DNA of 64,000 nt from Acidobacteriota bacterium (GCA_030066195.1 JASJCB010000006.1:56527-120526), one strand, 5' to 3'. Numbered from the stretch's first letter, positions 9,157 through 18,066 are shown. A program made the numbers and translations. The notes: generated from the sequence alone by a model not told the origin.

Positions 9157-9753
9157 CTAATCCATTACCGTTCCATAGAGCATTTCGAACTCGCCCTTCA
9201 AGCGGGCGTAGTGCTTGCGGGCCTTTTCCTCGAACTCCGGCCCGCTCCAGCCGCGATGCTCGCCACGAGCATAACACTGAGCGTTGTGATTGTACATAAA
9301 GGCGTTGAAGCGGTTTTGCAGCCAGTTGTTTTGGGTCCGCTTCACCTTGCCGGGAACCCCCATCACGATGGAGTTGTCCGGGACCCGCGTGTTCTCCTTC
9401 AAAAAGGAGCCGCCGGCAATGATGCAGTTATCGCCGATGACGCAACCGTCCATAATGGTGGCGTTGATGCCGATCAGGCAGTTGTCACCGATGGTGCAGC
9501 CGTGAATGGTGCAGTGATGGGTGATGGAACAATAGCTGCCGATGTGAGTGGGAGTGCGATCGCCCACGTGAATCATGGTGAAGTCTTGGATATTGGTATA
9601 TTCGCCGATGGTAATTTCCAACATCTCGGAACGCATGACCGTGTTGGGCCAGACACTGGAACCCTCGCCGATCGATACCTTCCCGTAAATCTGCACGTTG
9701 GGATGGATATATGCGACCTTATCCAGGACAACCTGTGGACCGAACTCTTGCAT
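9157..9753 (-). CDS. Gamma-class carbonic anhydrase-like hexapeptide-repeat protein
   Basis: A 198-residue left-handed beta-helix protein of the gamma-carbonic anhydrase / YrdA / CaiE family. Repeated hexapeptides run through residues 15-140 (IGEGSSV, IGEYTN, IGDNCLIG, IGDNCIIAG). Three potential zinc histidines are kept: IHVGD, the ITHH pair region and TIHGC. The C-terminal tail (about residues 145-198) is longer than in YrdA. ATG at 9753 is used because GAGG lies 7 bases upstream; a TTG two codons earlier is possible. It heads the ABC importer/flippase operon, which is unusual company. Whether it hydrates CO2 or is an acyl-type transferase relative cannot be decided. Confidence 0.85.
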   Translation of the reverse strand: MQEFGPQVVLDKVAYIHPNVQIYGKVSIGEGSSVWPNTVMRSEMLEITIGEYTNIQDFTMIHVGDRTPTHIGSYCSITHHCTIHGCTIGDNCLIGINATIMDGCVIGDNCIIAGGSFLKENTRVPDNSIVMGVPGKVKRTQNNWLQNRFNAFMYNHNAQCYARGEHRGWSGPEFEEKARKHYARLKGEFEMLYGTVMD

Positions 9754-10290
9754 GAGCAAACCTCTGGGAGAAATGACGGCACGCGCCCATTGTACCCCAA
9801 GGCGGTTGAAAACCGGAAGCGGGTATATGGAAACCTCAGGGCTCCGTCAAAGTCAAACATGAGCCGTTGACAGCCCCGATTTGCTCGATTCTTACTGGGA
9901 GAAGGCCTAAAGATCCGCCTTTTGATGTTCGATTCTTCCCGGGATGACATGAACATTCTGCATAAGATCTTCGATTCTCCCCGGGAAGAATCGAGTATCA
10001 AACGCCGGCTAATCGTGTCTTTCCGGGCGTAATTTACGGCCGATTCGAGGTTGTCACCGGGTCAAATTACGGCTTTGACATTTCCCGGGTTGTTTTGTTG
10101 TTTTGCGGCTTGACATGGGGGTTTCCCAAATCCATACTTGAATGATTCTTTTGCCTTTTTTCCATACGGGTGCCCCAACCGAGCAAAACCCAGAATCGAC
10201 AGGATAAAGTCGCTTCGAATTCAAGGCCGTACCGGACGCCGCAATCATGAATCGGCCTTGAACATACATCGAACCGTTAGGAGGTTTCCG
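9754..10290. other. Intergenic region with three imperfect ~43-bp-spaced hairpin repeats
   Basis: No convincing gene is seen. Three related units begin near 9885, 9929 and 9971, each with TCGATTCT followed by a CCCGGGA-like block. The third is an imperfect palindrome (CGATTCT...AAGAATCG). They resemble the REP-like hairpins at 47261-47465. A sigma-70 promoter for the hydrolase lies at the right end. Confidence 0.6.
10110..10138 (+). promoter_or_regulatory. Predicted sigma-70 promoter for the hydrolase gene
   Basis: TTGACA at 10110-10115 and CATACT at 10133-10138 are separated by 17 bases. It lies about 150 bases upstream of the hydrolase start. Confidence 0.5.
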
Positions 10291-11202
10291 ATGTTGAACC
10301 AGACGAAGACCATACTCTGCACCCTGTTACTTTCCTTTTGTTTCTTGCCCGCCTTTTCGACCGGCCCCGGGTCGGGAGACACCTCGATTACCTTCGGCAC
10401 CGCCTCGTTAAGCACCGGGGTGACGCTTCAGTACGCTGAACGCGGCCGAGGTAAAAGGAATGTCATCATTATGATCCCGGGTTACCTGGATTCCTGGTTT
10501 TCCTACAGCGAGGTTTTAAACAACCTGCCTGCTTCGTTCCATGCAATTGCCCTGACGCAACGGGGTCACGGCGATTCTGAAAAGCCCCTGGAAGGCTATG
10601 CCATGACCGATTTCAGTGAGGACGTGGTTGCCTTCATGGACCATTTCGGCTATCGCAAGGCGCATATCGTGGGCCACTCCATGGGCGGCGCGATTGCGCA
10701 AAGGGTGGCGATTGACCATCCCGAGCGAGTGAAGAAACTGGTATTGATCGCTACGACAGCCCAAGCGGTCGGCAATGAAGTGCTGCTTTTTGTCGCCGAT
10801 GCGGTTGCCGACCTGGAAGATCCCATCGACCGCGAATTCGTTTTCGAGTTCCAGTCCGGTACGGCGCCCGATCCCATTTCGGATGAATTCATCGAGAACA
10901 TTGTTACCGAGAGTCAGAAGGTGCCTGCCCGCGTTTGGCGCGACGCCCTGGACGGGTTGTTGCAAGCCGACTACAGCGACGAACTCAGTCTGATCGAGGC
11001 CCCGACCCTCATTCTTTGGGGTGATCGTGACGACATCTTCCTATTCGATGACCAACAATTCCTGGCCGAGAACATACCCAAAGCCAGGCTACAGATCTAC
11101 CCCAACTTGAACCACAGTATCCAGTGGCAACGGCCCCGTTTGGTCGCCTTGGAAATTGCCGCCTTTCTGAGAGAAAAGAGAGGACACTTCCACAGGCATT
11201 AA
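10291..11202 (+). CDS. Exported alpha/beta hydrolase
   Basis: A 303-residue protein. The first ~23 residues form a signal peptide (TKTILCTLLLSFCFLPAFS), so it acts outside the cytoplasm. The fold is an alpha/beta hydrolase: oxyanion region MIPGYLDSWFSY, nucleophile elbow GHSMGGA (Ser about residue 132), an acid in LWGDRDDIF and a histidine in LNHSIQW near the C-terminus, giving a complete Ser-Asp-His triad. The ATG at 10291 is preceded by AGGAGG with 8 bases of spacing. It stands alone behind its own promoter. Substrate unknown; ester, lactone or epoxide hydrolysis are all possible for this family. Confidence 0.9.
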   Translation: MLNQTKTILCTLLLSFCFLPAFSTGPGSGDTSITFGTASLSTGVTLQYAERGRGKRNVIIMIPGYLDSWFSYSEVLNNLPASFHAIALTQRGHGDSEKPLEGYAMTDFSEDVVAFMDHFGYRKAHIVGHSMGGAIAQRVAIDHPERVKKLVLIATTAQAVGNEVLLFVADAVADLEDPIDREFVFEFQSGTAPDPISDEFIENIVTESQKVPARVWRDALDGLLQADYSDELSLIEAPTLILWGDRDDIFLFDDQQFLAENIPKARLQIYPNLNHSIQWQRPRLVALEIAAFLREKRGHFHRH

Positions 11203-11260
11203 ATCCTTATTTCGGATCGAGGCGTCGGGCGGCCGGCGTCTTGTCCCCATCGGAATAAAC

Positions 11261-11293
11261 CCGGTTAGTCCTGTGTCAACCGACCGGCTTTTT
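11261..11293 (+). terminator. Possible terminator after the hydrolase gene
   Basis: CCGGTT pairs with AACCGACCGG and is followed by CTTTTT at 11288-11293. The stem is imperfect. The rest of 11203-11487 holds no gene; it is visibly A/T richer towards its right end. Confidence 0.4.
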
Positions 11294-11487
11294 AGGCGTC
11301 TGTAGCCCTCCGGCGAAACATGTAGATGATCGTTACGTGTTTAGCCCTGATGGTAACGACGGTTTCATCGACAGGGTTCCTATGTCTTTTGACCTCGATG
11401 ACGAAAGACCATTAAGCAATTAGATTAAGCTGTTTAAATGAAGTGGGTTCTGTCTCTAAGTCAAGATTAGAGATCATTTGTTAATGA

Positions 11488-11516
11488 TTGACATCTAGTC
11501 TATGGCGTTCTATGCT
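11488..11516 (+). promoter_or_regulatory. Strong predicted sigma-70 promoter for the ATPase/DUF4276 operon
   Basis: A perfect -35 TTGACA (11488-11493) and a -10 TATGCT (11511-11516) are spaced by 17 bases. The expected transcript start near 11523 leaves a leader of about 43 bases before the ATPase ATG at 11566. Confidence 0.65.
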
Positions 11517-11565
11517 TCACCGCTGAGTGTTCCTTTCCAACCTAAGGTATACCGGGAGCCCTGAA

Positions 11566-12789
11566 ATGGCCCATTTGCTTGGAATTCGAATTCAAAACTA
11601 TCGCTCCCTGAAAGACTTGACTCTAGGCAGGATCGGTTATGGAAAAGGGCAGCCCCTGCCGCCTATCATGTGCTTCATCGGTCCAAACGGAAGCGGAAAA
11701 TCCAGTCTTTTAGACAGCTTTGCCTTCATGGCGGATTGTTTGGCCGAGGGGGTGGAGGCTGCTTGCGACAAACCGCATCGTGGTGGGTTCAGCCGGCTAC
11801 GGACACAATCCAGCACCGAACCGATTAAATTCGAAATCTATTTCAAGCAACGGACTCAGTCTCGACCGATCACCTATGCTTTCGAAATCGAAGAAAGTAA
11901 CGGCGTCCCCATTGTAGTCAGTGAACGATTACAGCAGAGAAGAAAAGGGCAAAAGCACGGCCGTCCGTTTTCCTTTGTAAATCTGAACCACGGAAAGGGA
12001 GAAGTATGGAGCGGCCAATCCACGGATCGGGAAGAGGGCAATGAAAAACATGAAGTCAGTTTGGATGATCCCGGTCGTTTGGGTATTACCTCGCTGGGAC
12101 AATTCAAGGAGCACGAGCGGATTCTGGGACTAAGAGCATATATGGAGAATTGGTATCTCAGCTATTTCGTGCCGGACGCCGCTCGTCAACTACCGATTGC
12201 CGGAGCCCAGAAGCACCTCAATCGAAGCGGAGACAATCTGGGTAACGTTATTCAATACCTTCAACGATCACACCCGGATCGTTTCCAGACCATCCTGGAA
12301 AAAATCTCCAAACGCATTCCAGGTATCCAAACGATCGGCTTCCACAAAAGCGAAGACAATCGTATCTTGCTTCGTTTCAACGAAAGGGGTTATACAGATC
12401 CCTTCTATCAACAAAGCATGTCGGACGGCACTTTGAAGATGTTTGCCTACTTGTTACTGCTGGAAGATCCCGAGCCGCATTCATTCATCGGCATTGAAGA
12501 ACCCGAAAACGGTTTATACCATAAACTGCTGGAGCAATTAGCCCGGGAATTCCGCCGGCACGCCGAGCAATCCGCCAACAAAACCCAGCTGCTGATAACG
12601 ACCCACTCACCGTATTTTGTGGATGCATTGAAGCCGGATCAGGTCTGGTTATTGGAAAAAGATGACAATGGCGAAACTCAAGCGCGCAGAACGGCCGATA
12701 TTCCCACGATCGAGGCATTGAAGGCAGAAGGGATACCTCTAGGAAGCTTGTGGTACAGCAACCACTTCGAGGAGAGGTTCAGGGGATGA
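11566..12789 (+). CDS. SMC/RecF/OLD-like AAA ATPase (AAA_21 type), candidate defence ATPase
   Basis: A 407-residue ABC-class ATPase. It starts with LLGIRIQNYRSLKDLTL, the typical opening of RecF/OLD-like proteins. Walker A GPNGSGKSS is at residues 39-47, a signature-like MSDGTLKMFAYLLLL near 285-300, Walker B FIGIEEPENGL near 308-318, and an H-loop TTHSPYF near 345. Unlike full OLD nucleases it lacks a C-terminal TOPRIM; the next gene supplies a TOPRIM-like protein in trans. The ATG at 11566 is preferred since GGGAG lies 7 bases upstream and the family motif follows directly. The stop overlaps the next start (ATGA). The two-gene layout recalls PARIS (AriA/AriB), but the partner here belongs to a different family. 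Base composition is lower in GC than the neighbours. Confidence 0.88.
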   Translation: MAHLLGIRIQNYRSLKDLTLGRIGYGKGQPLPPIMCFIGPNGSGKSSLLDSFAFMADCLAEGVEAACDKPHRGGFSRLRTQSSTEPIKFEIYFKQRTQSRPITYAFEIEESNGVPIVVSERLQQRRKGQKHGRPFSFVNLNHGKGEVWSGQSTDREEGNEKHEVSLDDPGRLGITSLGQFKEHERILGLRAYMENWYLSYFVPDAARQLPIAGAQKHLNRSGDNLGNVIQYLQRSHPDRFQTILEKISKRIPGIQTIGFHKSEDNRILLRFNERGYTDPFYQQSMSDGTLKMFAYLLLLEDPEPHSFIGIEEPENGLYHKLLEQLAREFRRHAEQSANKTQLLITTHSPYFVDALKPDQVWLLEKDDNGETQARRTADIPTIEALKAEGIPLGSLWYSNHFEERFRG

Positions 12790-13424
12790 AACTGTACATC
12801 CTTGTGGAGGGTAAATCTGAAGAGGCCTTTTTGGCCGGCTGGTTACCTCGATTCATTCCCCAACATACTTTCCAAATTATTCCTCACCAGGGCAAAGGAA
12901 AACTGCCTCGGGATCTGAATGCGCCGTCGAAATCTCATCATCGAGGTTTACTCGACCAACTGCCGATGAAGCTTCGCGCCTTTGGCAAGACCTTGGACCC
13001 GGAGGTTGCTCGCGTCCTCGTTCTGGTTGATCAGGATCATGATGACTGCCGGGAATTGAAACAACGAATTCAGGCCGCTCTCGGTCAAACCAACCCCGCC
13101 CCCATGACTATGATTCGCATTGCCACCAGAGAGACCGAGGCATTCTATATGGGGGAAAAGAAAGCAATGCGTCAAGCCTTCCCGGCAATGAACGGTCGGA
13201 AGCTGGATCGATATCACGCTTCCAAAGAGCCTGAGGCAGGAACTTGGGAGTTGTTTGCCGAAATCATCGGCGACGGATCGGAAGACAAGGTTGCTTGGGC
13301 GCGGGCCATGGCAAGCGCCGTCAGTTCAGAGAAGCCCGTTCCCAAAGCCAATCGATCCGCCTCGTTTCGGCAATTGTGTAAAGCCATTCTACAATTGGTT
13401 GGAGAGCCGATTGAAAAGTTATGA
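12786..13424 (+). CDS. DUF4276 family TOPRIM-like protein, partner of the ATPase
   Basis: A 212-residue protein. The N-terminal LVEGKSEEAFL (residues 6-16) supplies a conserved glutamate and VLVLVDQDHDDC (about 75-86) an acidic DxDxDD cluster; together these are the TOPRIM-type metal site also seen in OLD nucleases and AriB. A conserved RETEAFYM (about 113-120) is typical of DUF4276. Translation starts at the ATG overlapping the ATPase stop, so the two proteins are made together. By analogy it may be the effector nuclease released or activated by the ATPase; that is inference. Length is normal for the family. Confidence 0.85.
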   Translation: MKLYILVEGKSEEAFLAGWLPRFIPQHTFQIIPHQGKGKLPRDLNAPSKSHHRGLLDQLPMKLRAFGKTLDPEVARVLVLVDQDHDDCRELKQRIQAALGQTNPAPMTMIRIATRETEAFYMGEKKAMRQAFPAMNGRKLDRYHASKEPEAGTWELFAEIIGDGSEDKVAWARAMASAVSSEKPVPKANRSASFRQLCKAILQLVGEPIEKL

Positions 13425-13737
13425 AGAGCCGTTCGATATAGCGCCCAATCATTTGGTTTCCAAGAGCCCGCCGGCGTTGGCCGACTCTCGATCCCAACCA
13501 TTAAAATGCAGCCGGCTTTCGTTTAAGCCGGCTTGGGACCGTCGGTCAACTTTGCGACCGGCATAGCACAAGCGTAGGGCCGGTCAAGCATGGTGCGATG
13601 CCCGGAAATATCTCATTTCGGTCAAGCGGTAGACAATCGGTCCTTTTTATGGGCAAAATATTTCTCCCGGCCCTTGGAATGACTTGGGCGCTTCGTGTCG
13701 TATGCATCTTTGAGATCATCACCGGGAGGTTTTACAC
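13425..13737. other. Intergenic region with a 9-bp-stem hairpin
   Basis: AGCCGGCTT (13510-13518) and AAGCCGGCT (13525-13533) form a perfect 9-bp stem without a T-run, about 85 bases after the DUF4276 stop; it may act as a terminator. Nothing else is recognised. Confidence 0.4.
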
Positions 13738-14598
13738 ATGGTCTTATTGTTGATGGCGGTCTTGATGACCGATAGTAAGTATGACAAGAAAGCAGAGACT
13801 GCCTGGCGCACGGCCCGTGAGGAATCCATGCGCGCCGAAGACAGTTGGTTGAACCTGGCCGGCCTGTATTGGCTGAAAGAAGGGGAAAACACATTCGGCG
13901 CCGGCGAAGATCGCGATATCGTCTTGCCACCTCATACCACGGTTCCCAAAACCGGAAGTTTCTTCGTCAAGGGCAAGGAGGTCACCTACAAGATGAGTCG
14001 CGGTCAGCGCGCTGTCATCGGTGACAAAACCGCCAACGAGGGCATTCTGGAGGTTAACCAGACCCTGGCGCATAACAACCTGCGGTTTGTCCTGATGGAA
14101 CGCGGCGGAAAACTGGTCATTCGCTTGCGCGACCTGCGCACCAAGACCTTTCGCAAGTTCGAAAATTTGAACTTCTTTGCGCCTCGTCGCAAGTATTTCG
14201 TCAAGGCAACCTTCGAACCGTATGAAGAACCCGAGAAGATTACCGTCGGCACGGTAATCAACACCGAGGTCGAGTATTGGGTGCCCGGCGTCATCAAATT
14301 CAAGCTGGACGGTCAAGATCTGACCTTAGTGCCGACCCTGGCCAATCTGGAAGATGAACGCTTCTGGATCATGCTGAAAGACCAGACCTCGGGCAAAAGC
14401 ACTTACGGCGCCGGTCGCTTCCTCTACGCTTCGAGACCGGACGAAAACAACAAAATGATCCTGAACTTCAACCGTATCTACAACATGCCCTGCTCCTACA
14501 CGCCCTATTCTACCTGCCCCTTACCGCCCTCCGATAACTGGCTGCCCGTGTCCTTGGAAGCCGGTGAGCGCAAGTATCACGAGCAGGACTCGATGTAA
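13738..14598 (+). CDS. DUF1684 domain protein
   Basis: A 286-residue protein. The N-terminus reads WRTAREESMRAEDSWLNLAGLYWLKEGENTFGAG and the C-terminus has the family hallmark NFNRIYNMPCSYTPYSTCPLPPSDNWLPV, with SGKSTYGAGRFLYA before it; both define DUF1684. A short hydrophobic start (MVLLLMAVLM) could be a weak signal but is too short for a clear one. The ATG at 13738 has GGGAGG 8 bases upstream. DUF1684 proteins are widespread, including in Acidobacteriota and Bacteroidota, and have no established function. It is a single gene facing the convergent GGDEF gene 31 bases away. Confidence 0.9.
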   Translation: MVLLLMAVLMTDSKYDKKAETAWRTAREESMRAEDSWLNLAGLYWLKEGENTFGAGEDRDIVLPPHTTVPKTGSFFVKGKEVTYKMSRGQRAVIGDKTANEGILEVNQTLAHNNLRFVLMERGGKLVIRLRDLRTKTFRKFENLNFFAPRRKYFVKATFEPYEEPEKITVGTVINTEVEYWVPGVIKFKLDGQDLTLVPTLANLEDERFWIMLKDQTSGKSTYGAGRFLYASRPDENNKMILNFNRIYNMPCSYTPYSTCPLPPSDNWLPVSLEAGERKYHEQDSM

Positions 14599-14629
14599 AA
14601 TTGAACAGGAATTCCCCGGCCGTCGGCCG

Positions 14630-15943
14630 TCATGAGTCGGCGGGTCCTACCCGTTGATTGGATCGGGTCATGGCGGCCAACCAGGCGGTTCTGGGTTTTT
14701 CTACGACGACCTGGTTCCGCCCTGCCTCCTTGGCCAGGTATAGCATTTTATCCGCGCGGTCGACCATCTCCTCGAAGTTGGAGCCCAACTCCACGGCAAT
14801 GCCGATACTCACTGTCAGGAAAATGGTTTCTCCGTCCGTTTCACAGGGCGTGTCCTGTACGGTTTGACGCAGGCGATCGAAGGTTTCGTGAATCTTGTCC
14901 CCATCCACGTGCGACGCGACCACCCCGAATTCCTCGCCGCCGTATCTGGCCACGATGTCGCCGCCGCGCAAATTCTTTTTCAAAAGAGCGGCCAGGTGCT
15001 TCAAAACCATGTCGCCCGCCCGGTGGCCGTAGGTGTCGTTGATGCGTTTGAAATAGTCGCCGTCGATCATGGCTACCACCATGCCGGTGTCCCGCCGGCG
15101 CGCGATTTCATGAAACCGGCTGCCCACCCGGAAGAAGAATCCCCGGTTGCACAAACCGGTCAAGCAATCGCGCAGTGAAGCCTCGCGAATCTCGGCAATG
15201 TGCTCGATCGTCTCCAGGTTCTGCATCACCCGGCACTGAAACTCCTCGTTGACGAACGGCTTGCGCAAAAAGTCATTGGCGCCCGACTTCAGCAGCTTTG
15301 CCGACAGGCTGCCCTTCCCGTGCGCACTCATGCCGATAATCGCCAGTTGATCGCGTCCGCGAAAGGCGCGAATCCGACCGATCATTTCATTCCCGTCCAT
15401 TTCCGGCATGCGAAAGTCAATCAGGGCCAGTTTGATATTGCGATTCTCCTTGAGGATGGCAACGGCCTCCTCGCCGCCTCCCGATTCAATGACCTTCAGC
15501 CGTTGTAACTCCAACAGCCGACGCAACAGTTGACGGGTAACCGGCGAATCGTCAACCACCAGCACCTCGATGCCCGGGTTGCGGTGCATGCGTTTGACCA
15601 GGCGGAGGATATAATCGACATCGGTTTGGTTGTGCTTGTAGACATAATCGACCACACCCTTCTGCATTACCAGGTTGCGGGCATCATCGGCCAGGGCCGA
15701 GGTAAACACAACCATGGGGATACCGTAACTCTTGACCAGATCCACGATTTCGCCCTTGGGGGCATCGGGTAGGCCCAAGTCAAGCAGTGCAAGGAAGAAG
15801 CTGTTCCTGCCGGTTTCCAGGATTTCCCGAGCCGTTGCCAGGTCATGTGCGATGACAACCGGTATGCTCAAGCTGTCTTCGATCGATTTCTTCAGTAATT
15901 GACAAACCAGCCTGCTGTCCTCTACCACGAGAACCTTTTCCAT
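14630..15943 (-). CDS. REC-REC-GGDEF diguanylate cyclase (PleD-like)
   Basis: A 437-residue cytoplasmic response regulator. REC1 (residues 3-118) has acid pocket ED at 8-9 and phospho-acceptor Asp in LLDLGLPD (~55). REC2 (~122-240) has VVDDS and ALIDFRMPEMDG with a lysine in RKPF. The GGDEF domain (~275-425) has DCLTGLCNRGFF at its start and the active-site loop YGGEEFG at ~336. An inhibitory I-site RGGD lies five residues before GGEEF, so product feedback is expected. It makes cyclic di-GMP from two GTP. The ATG at 15943 starts directly at REC1; the frame stays open upstream to 16303, but that part lacks a domain and overlaps the divergent gene. Confidence 0.92.
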   Translation of the reverse strand: MEKVLVVEDSRLVCQLLKKSIEDSLSIPVVIAHDLATAREILETGRNSFFLALLDLGLPDAPKGEIVDLVKSYGIPMVVFTSALADDARNLVMQKGVVDYVYKHNQTDVDYILRLVKRMHRNPGIEVLVVDDSPVTRQLLRRLLELQRLKVIESGGGEEAVAILKENRNIKLALIDFRMPEMDGNEMIGRIRAFRGRDQLAIIGMSAHGKGSLSAKLLKSGANDFLRKPFVNEEFQCRVMQNLETIEHIAEIREASLRDCLTGLCNRGFFFRVGSRFHEIARRRDTGMVVAMIDGDYFKRINDTYGHRAGDMVLKHLAALLKKNLRGGDIVARYGGEEFGVVASHVDGDKIHETFDRLRQTVQDTPCETDGETIFLTVSIGIAVELGSNFEEMVDRADKMLYLAKEAGRNQVVVEKPRTAWLAAMTRSNQRVGPADS

Positions 15944-16078
15944 ATAGTTTACTCCGTACGGACGACCGTATTCCCTCAAGGTTTTTTCGGCAATCGGCGA
16001 CCATCGCATGAGCCCGACGGCGGGCTTGCACCTGATCTCCAGAAATGCCAGAATGATGGGCGTTGCGGAGGGCGGACC

Positions 16079-17053
16079 GTGGATTTCATCGATGGATTGG
16101 ATGCACCCTACATGCTGCTTGCGGGCTGCGGCCTCCTTTTGATCGCCACCCAACTTGTGGTGGCAGTGCTGAATACCTTGGAAAAACGCGATTTCGGCAC
16201 GGTCCAACTGGGCACCCTGGTCACTCCGTTGTGCACGGGTTATCCCAACCTCATGCTGGGACTCTTCGGCCAGGAGCGCTTGCAGGGCGATTTGGTACTG
16301 CAATTGAATCTGGGCAACAATATTGCCAACGCGAGCCTGGTGGTGGGCTTGATTCTATTTGCGGCAGGACCCATTTCGGTTCGTGCGGGCAAGGGCAAAA
16401 GCAAGAAGGCCCGCAAAGCCAATCAGACCCAGGCCCTGGCCTTTGCCTTCCTATGGCTGGGCGCCCTGCTTTTATTCTTCCTGGCTTTGGACGGGCGCAT
16501 CGACCGAATTGACGGCTTGTACCTGACGGTCGTCTATGTGTTGTACCAGGTGATCGCCTTACGGGGACGCGGTAAGGTGTCCAAGAAAAAGCGCCTCGGC
16601 TTCCCACTGGGTCTGCTGATGTTGCTGCTGTTGGGTATCGCCGCCTGGCTGATTCAACAAAGTATCGATGCCATTGCCGGTGCCTTGGACAAAGCGGGCG
16701 GCTTGCTGCCGGGCATGCAATTGGGCCTGTTTCTCGGTTTATTGACCGTTTTGCCGGAAAGTTTCCTTCTCCTTCGACTTGCTTGGAGCAAGGGCAGCCT
16801 GGGGCTGAGCGGCCTGGTGGGCGATTGCCTGGTCAGCGTTCCCCTCGTGATCGGTCTCTCGGCCATGCTGACGCCCTTTGAAACCCCGGCGCCGCTCGGT
16901 TTGTTCGATGCTTCGACGCGCCCCTACCTGATTCTGGGTGTTTGCATGGCGGCCTTAACGCTTCTGGCCGCCTCGGCCAAAGCGGAGGTTCCCCGACGCG
17001 TCGGCTTGCTTTTTATGTTAGGTTATGGACTGATCTGGTGGATGACCTCGTGA
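16079..17053 (+). CDS. CaCA-like cation exchanger membrane protein
   Basis: A 324-residue protein with about ten hydrophobic segments arranged as two similar halves separated by a basic cytoplasmic loop (KGKSKKARKANQ). The halves carry sequences resembling the alpha repeats of Ca/Na exchangers: GTLVTPLCTGYPNLMLGLF...LNLGNNIANASLVVGL and LGLLTVLPESFLLLRL...GLVGDCLVSVPLVIGL. The match is imperfect: the usual GTSLPE is only partly kept, so ion specificity is uncertain. A GTG at 16079 with GGAGGG 5 bases upstream is the best start; upstream codons in frame overlap the divergent GGDEF gene. The next gene begins 11 bases after this one. Confidence 0.7.
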   Translation: MDFIDGLDAPYMLLAGCGLLLIATQLVVAVLNTLEKRDFGTVQLGTLVTPLCTGYPNLMLGLFGQERLQGDLVLQLNLGNNIANASLVVGLILFAAGPISVRAGKGKSKKARKANQTQALAFAFLWLGALLLFFLALDGRIDRIDGLYLTVVYVLYQVIALRGRGKVSKKKRLGFPLGLLMLLLLGIAAWLIQQSIDAIAGALDKAGGLLPGMQLGLFLGLLTVLPESFLLLRLAWSKGSLGLSGLVGDCLVSVPLVIGLSAMLTPFETPAPLGLFDASTRPYLILGVCMAALTLLAASAKAEVPRRVGLLFMLGYGLIWWMTS

Positions 17054-17063
17054 GGTGAAGACA

Positions 17064-17588
17064 ATGGAGTTGGAAAAGCCAAACCGTCTGGCGGCCCGGG
17101 TAACGGAGTCCCTGGAAACCCTGATCGCCCATGACCTGAATGCCCTGCGGACCGATCTTATTCACGCCGTGGACGATCCCGCGGTGGACCTGCCGACCTT
17201 TACCGAGAAGGCGATTGCCTTTTGGAATCGTTATCTCGACGTGGACCGGATCTTCGTCTGCGACATGCGTAGCGGCGAGGTGGCGGCCGGATGGAACAAG
17301 GGCAAGAACATCGTGCGTTTGCAGGACTGGGACGACCACTACGTGCCCCTGGAAAACGATGAGGTTCTGCAAAAAGCCCTGGAAGGCGATGAATTGATCG
17401 CGGCTCCTGTCGAGGGTGAAGGCGCCGACATGGCCTTCTCGCTGCCGTTGGATGACGGTCGCGTCTGGTTGGTGGCTTTTGACGATACCGGCTCCGCTCG
17501 TGAGTTCTCGGCCCTGGACATGGCCTGGGTCAACCTGGTGCGCGACCTGATGGTGATCAAGTCAAGATTGCAGGTCAGTATCCAATAA
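17064..17588 (+). CDS. Small GAF-like protein, function unknown
   Basis: A 174-residue soluble protein. A helical N-terminus (LAARVTESLETLIAHDLNALRTDLIHAV) is followed by a mixed alpha/beta part with DVDRIFVCDMRSGEV, LIAAPVEGEGADMAFSLPLDDGRVWLVAFDD and a C-terminal helix with LDMAWVNLVRDLMVIKSRL, the secondary-structure order of a GAF domain. No ligand residues can be named. The ATG at 17064 has GAGGTG 6 bases upstream. It follows the CaCA-like gene by 10 bases and is probably in the same transcript. The GAF call is a structural guess. Confidence 0.65.
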   Translation: MELEKPNRLAARVTESLETLIAHDLNALRTDLIHAVDDPAVDLPTFTEKAIAFWNRYLDVDRIFVCDMRSGEVAAGWNKGKNIVRLQDWDDHYVPLENDEVLQKALEGDELIAAPVEGEGADMAFSLPLDDGRVWLVAFDDTGSAREFSALDMAWVNLVRDLMVIKSRLQVSIQ

Positions 17589-17651
17589 ACAGAGCGTCTT
17601 GCCGACAATGGACTTCGTTCCCAATCGTTTTCTCCTAACGGGGAGGTAAGT

Positions 17652-17960
17652 TTGAAACCCTACGCGCGACCCAACCGGAGGAACCGTCGCATGGTCTCTC
17701 TGGCGGACCTGACCGAACGTTTTACACGGGAACATCCACAACCCGAATACCGTGAAGCGCTTCTGGCGGGTCTTCCGGCCTCACTTTTCGGCAAGACGGT
17801 CGCGGACCACATCGAGGCGGTCCGTCTAGAGGGTAAAACCCTGATAATGAAGGTCCCCGATTCGACCTGGCGCAAGGAGCTTGCAAAACACAAAATCCGG
17901 CTGCTGGTAAAGGCTCGCGAGGTATACCCGGGCATCCGCGATCTCACCTTGGAGGGGTGA
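17652..17960 (+). CDS. DciA-like (DUF721) replicative helicase loader candidate
   Basis: A 102-residue basic protein. The stretch LPASLFGKTVADHIEAVRLEGKTLIMKVPDSTWRKELAKHKIRLLVKAREVYPG matches the DUF721/DciA core: a fold with a conserved W preceding an EL and an alternating hydrophobic strand. DciA helps load DnaB in bacteria lacking DnaC. Two starts fit: TTG at 17652 with GGAGG 5 bases upstream, and ATG at 17691 with GGAGG 9 bases upstream; the first adds a basic tail (KPYARPNRRNRR). It lies 63 bases after the GAF-like gene and upstream of an IHF/HU gene. Confidence 0.75.
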   Translation: MKPYARPNRRNRRMVSLADLTERFTREHPQPEYREALLAGLPASLFGKTVADHIEAVRLEGKTLIMKVPDSTWRKELAKHKIRLLVKAREVYPGIRDLTLEG

Positions 17961-18066
17961 TTTCAGACCCCGCCTATTAGCAGTTTGACGCCGCCGTGGA
18001 GAGTAAGTCATTAATGGTCAGATGGGTGATCTTCATAAGAAAAGAAGAGTTTCCTTGTTTTAAGTG

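Noticed and set aside
15944..16303. N-terminal extension of the GGDEF protein
   Set aside because: The frame is open but adds 120 residues without a domain before the REC start and overlaps the divergent transporter gene.
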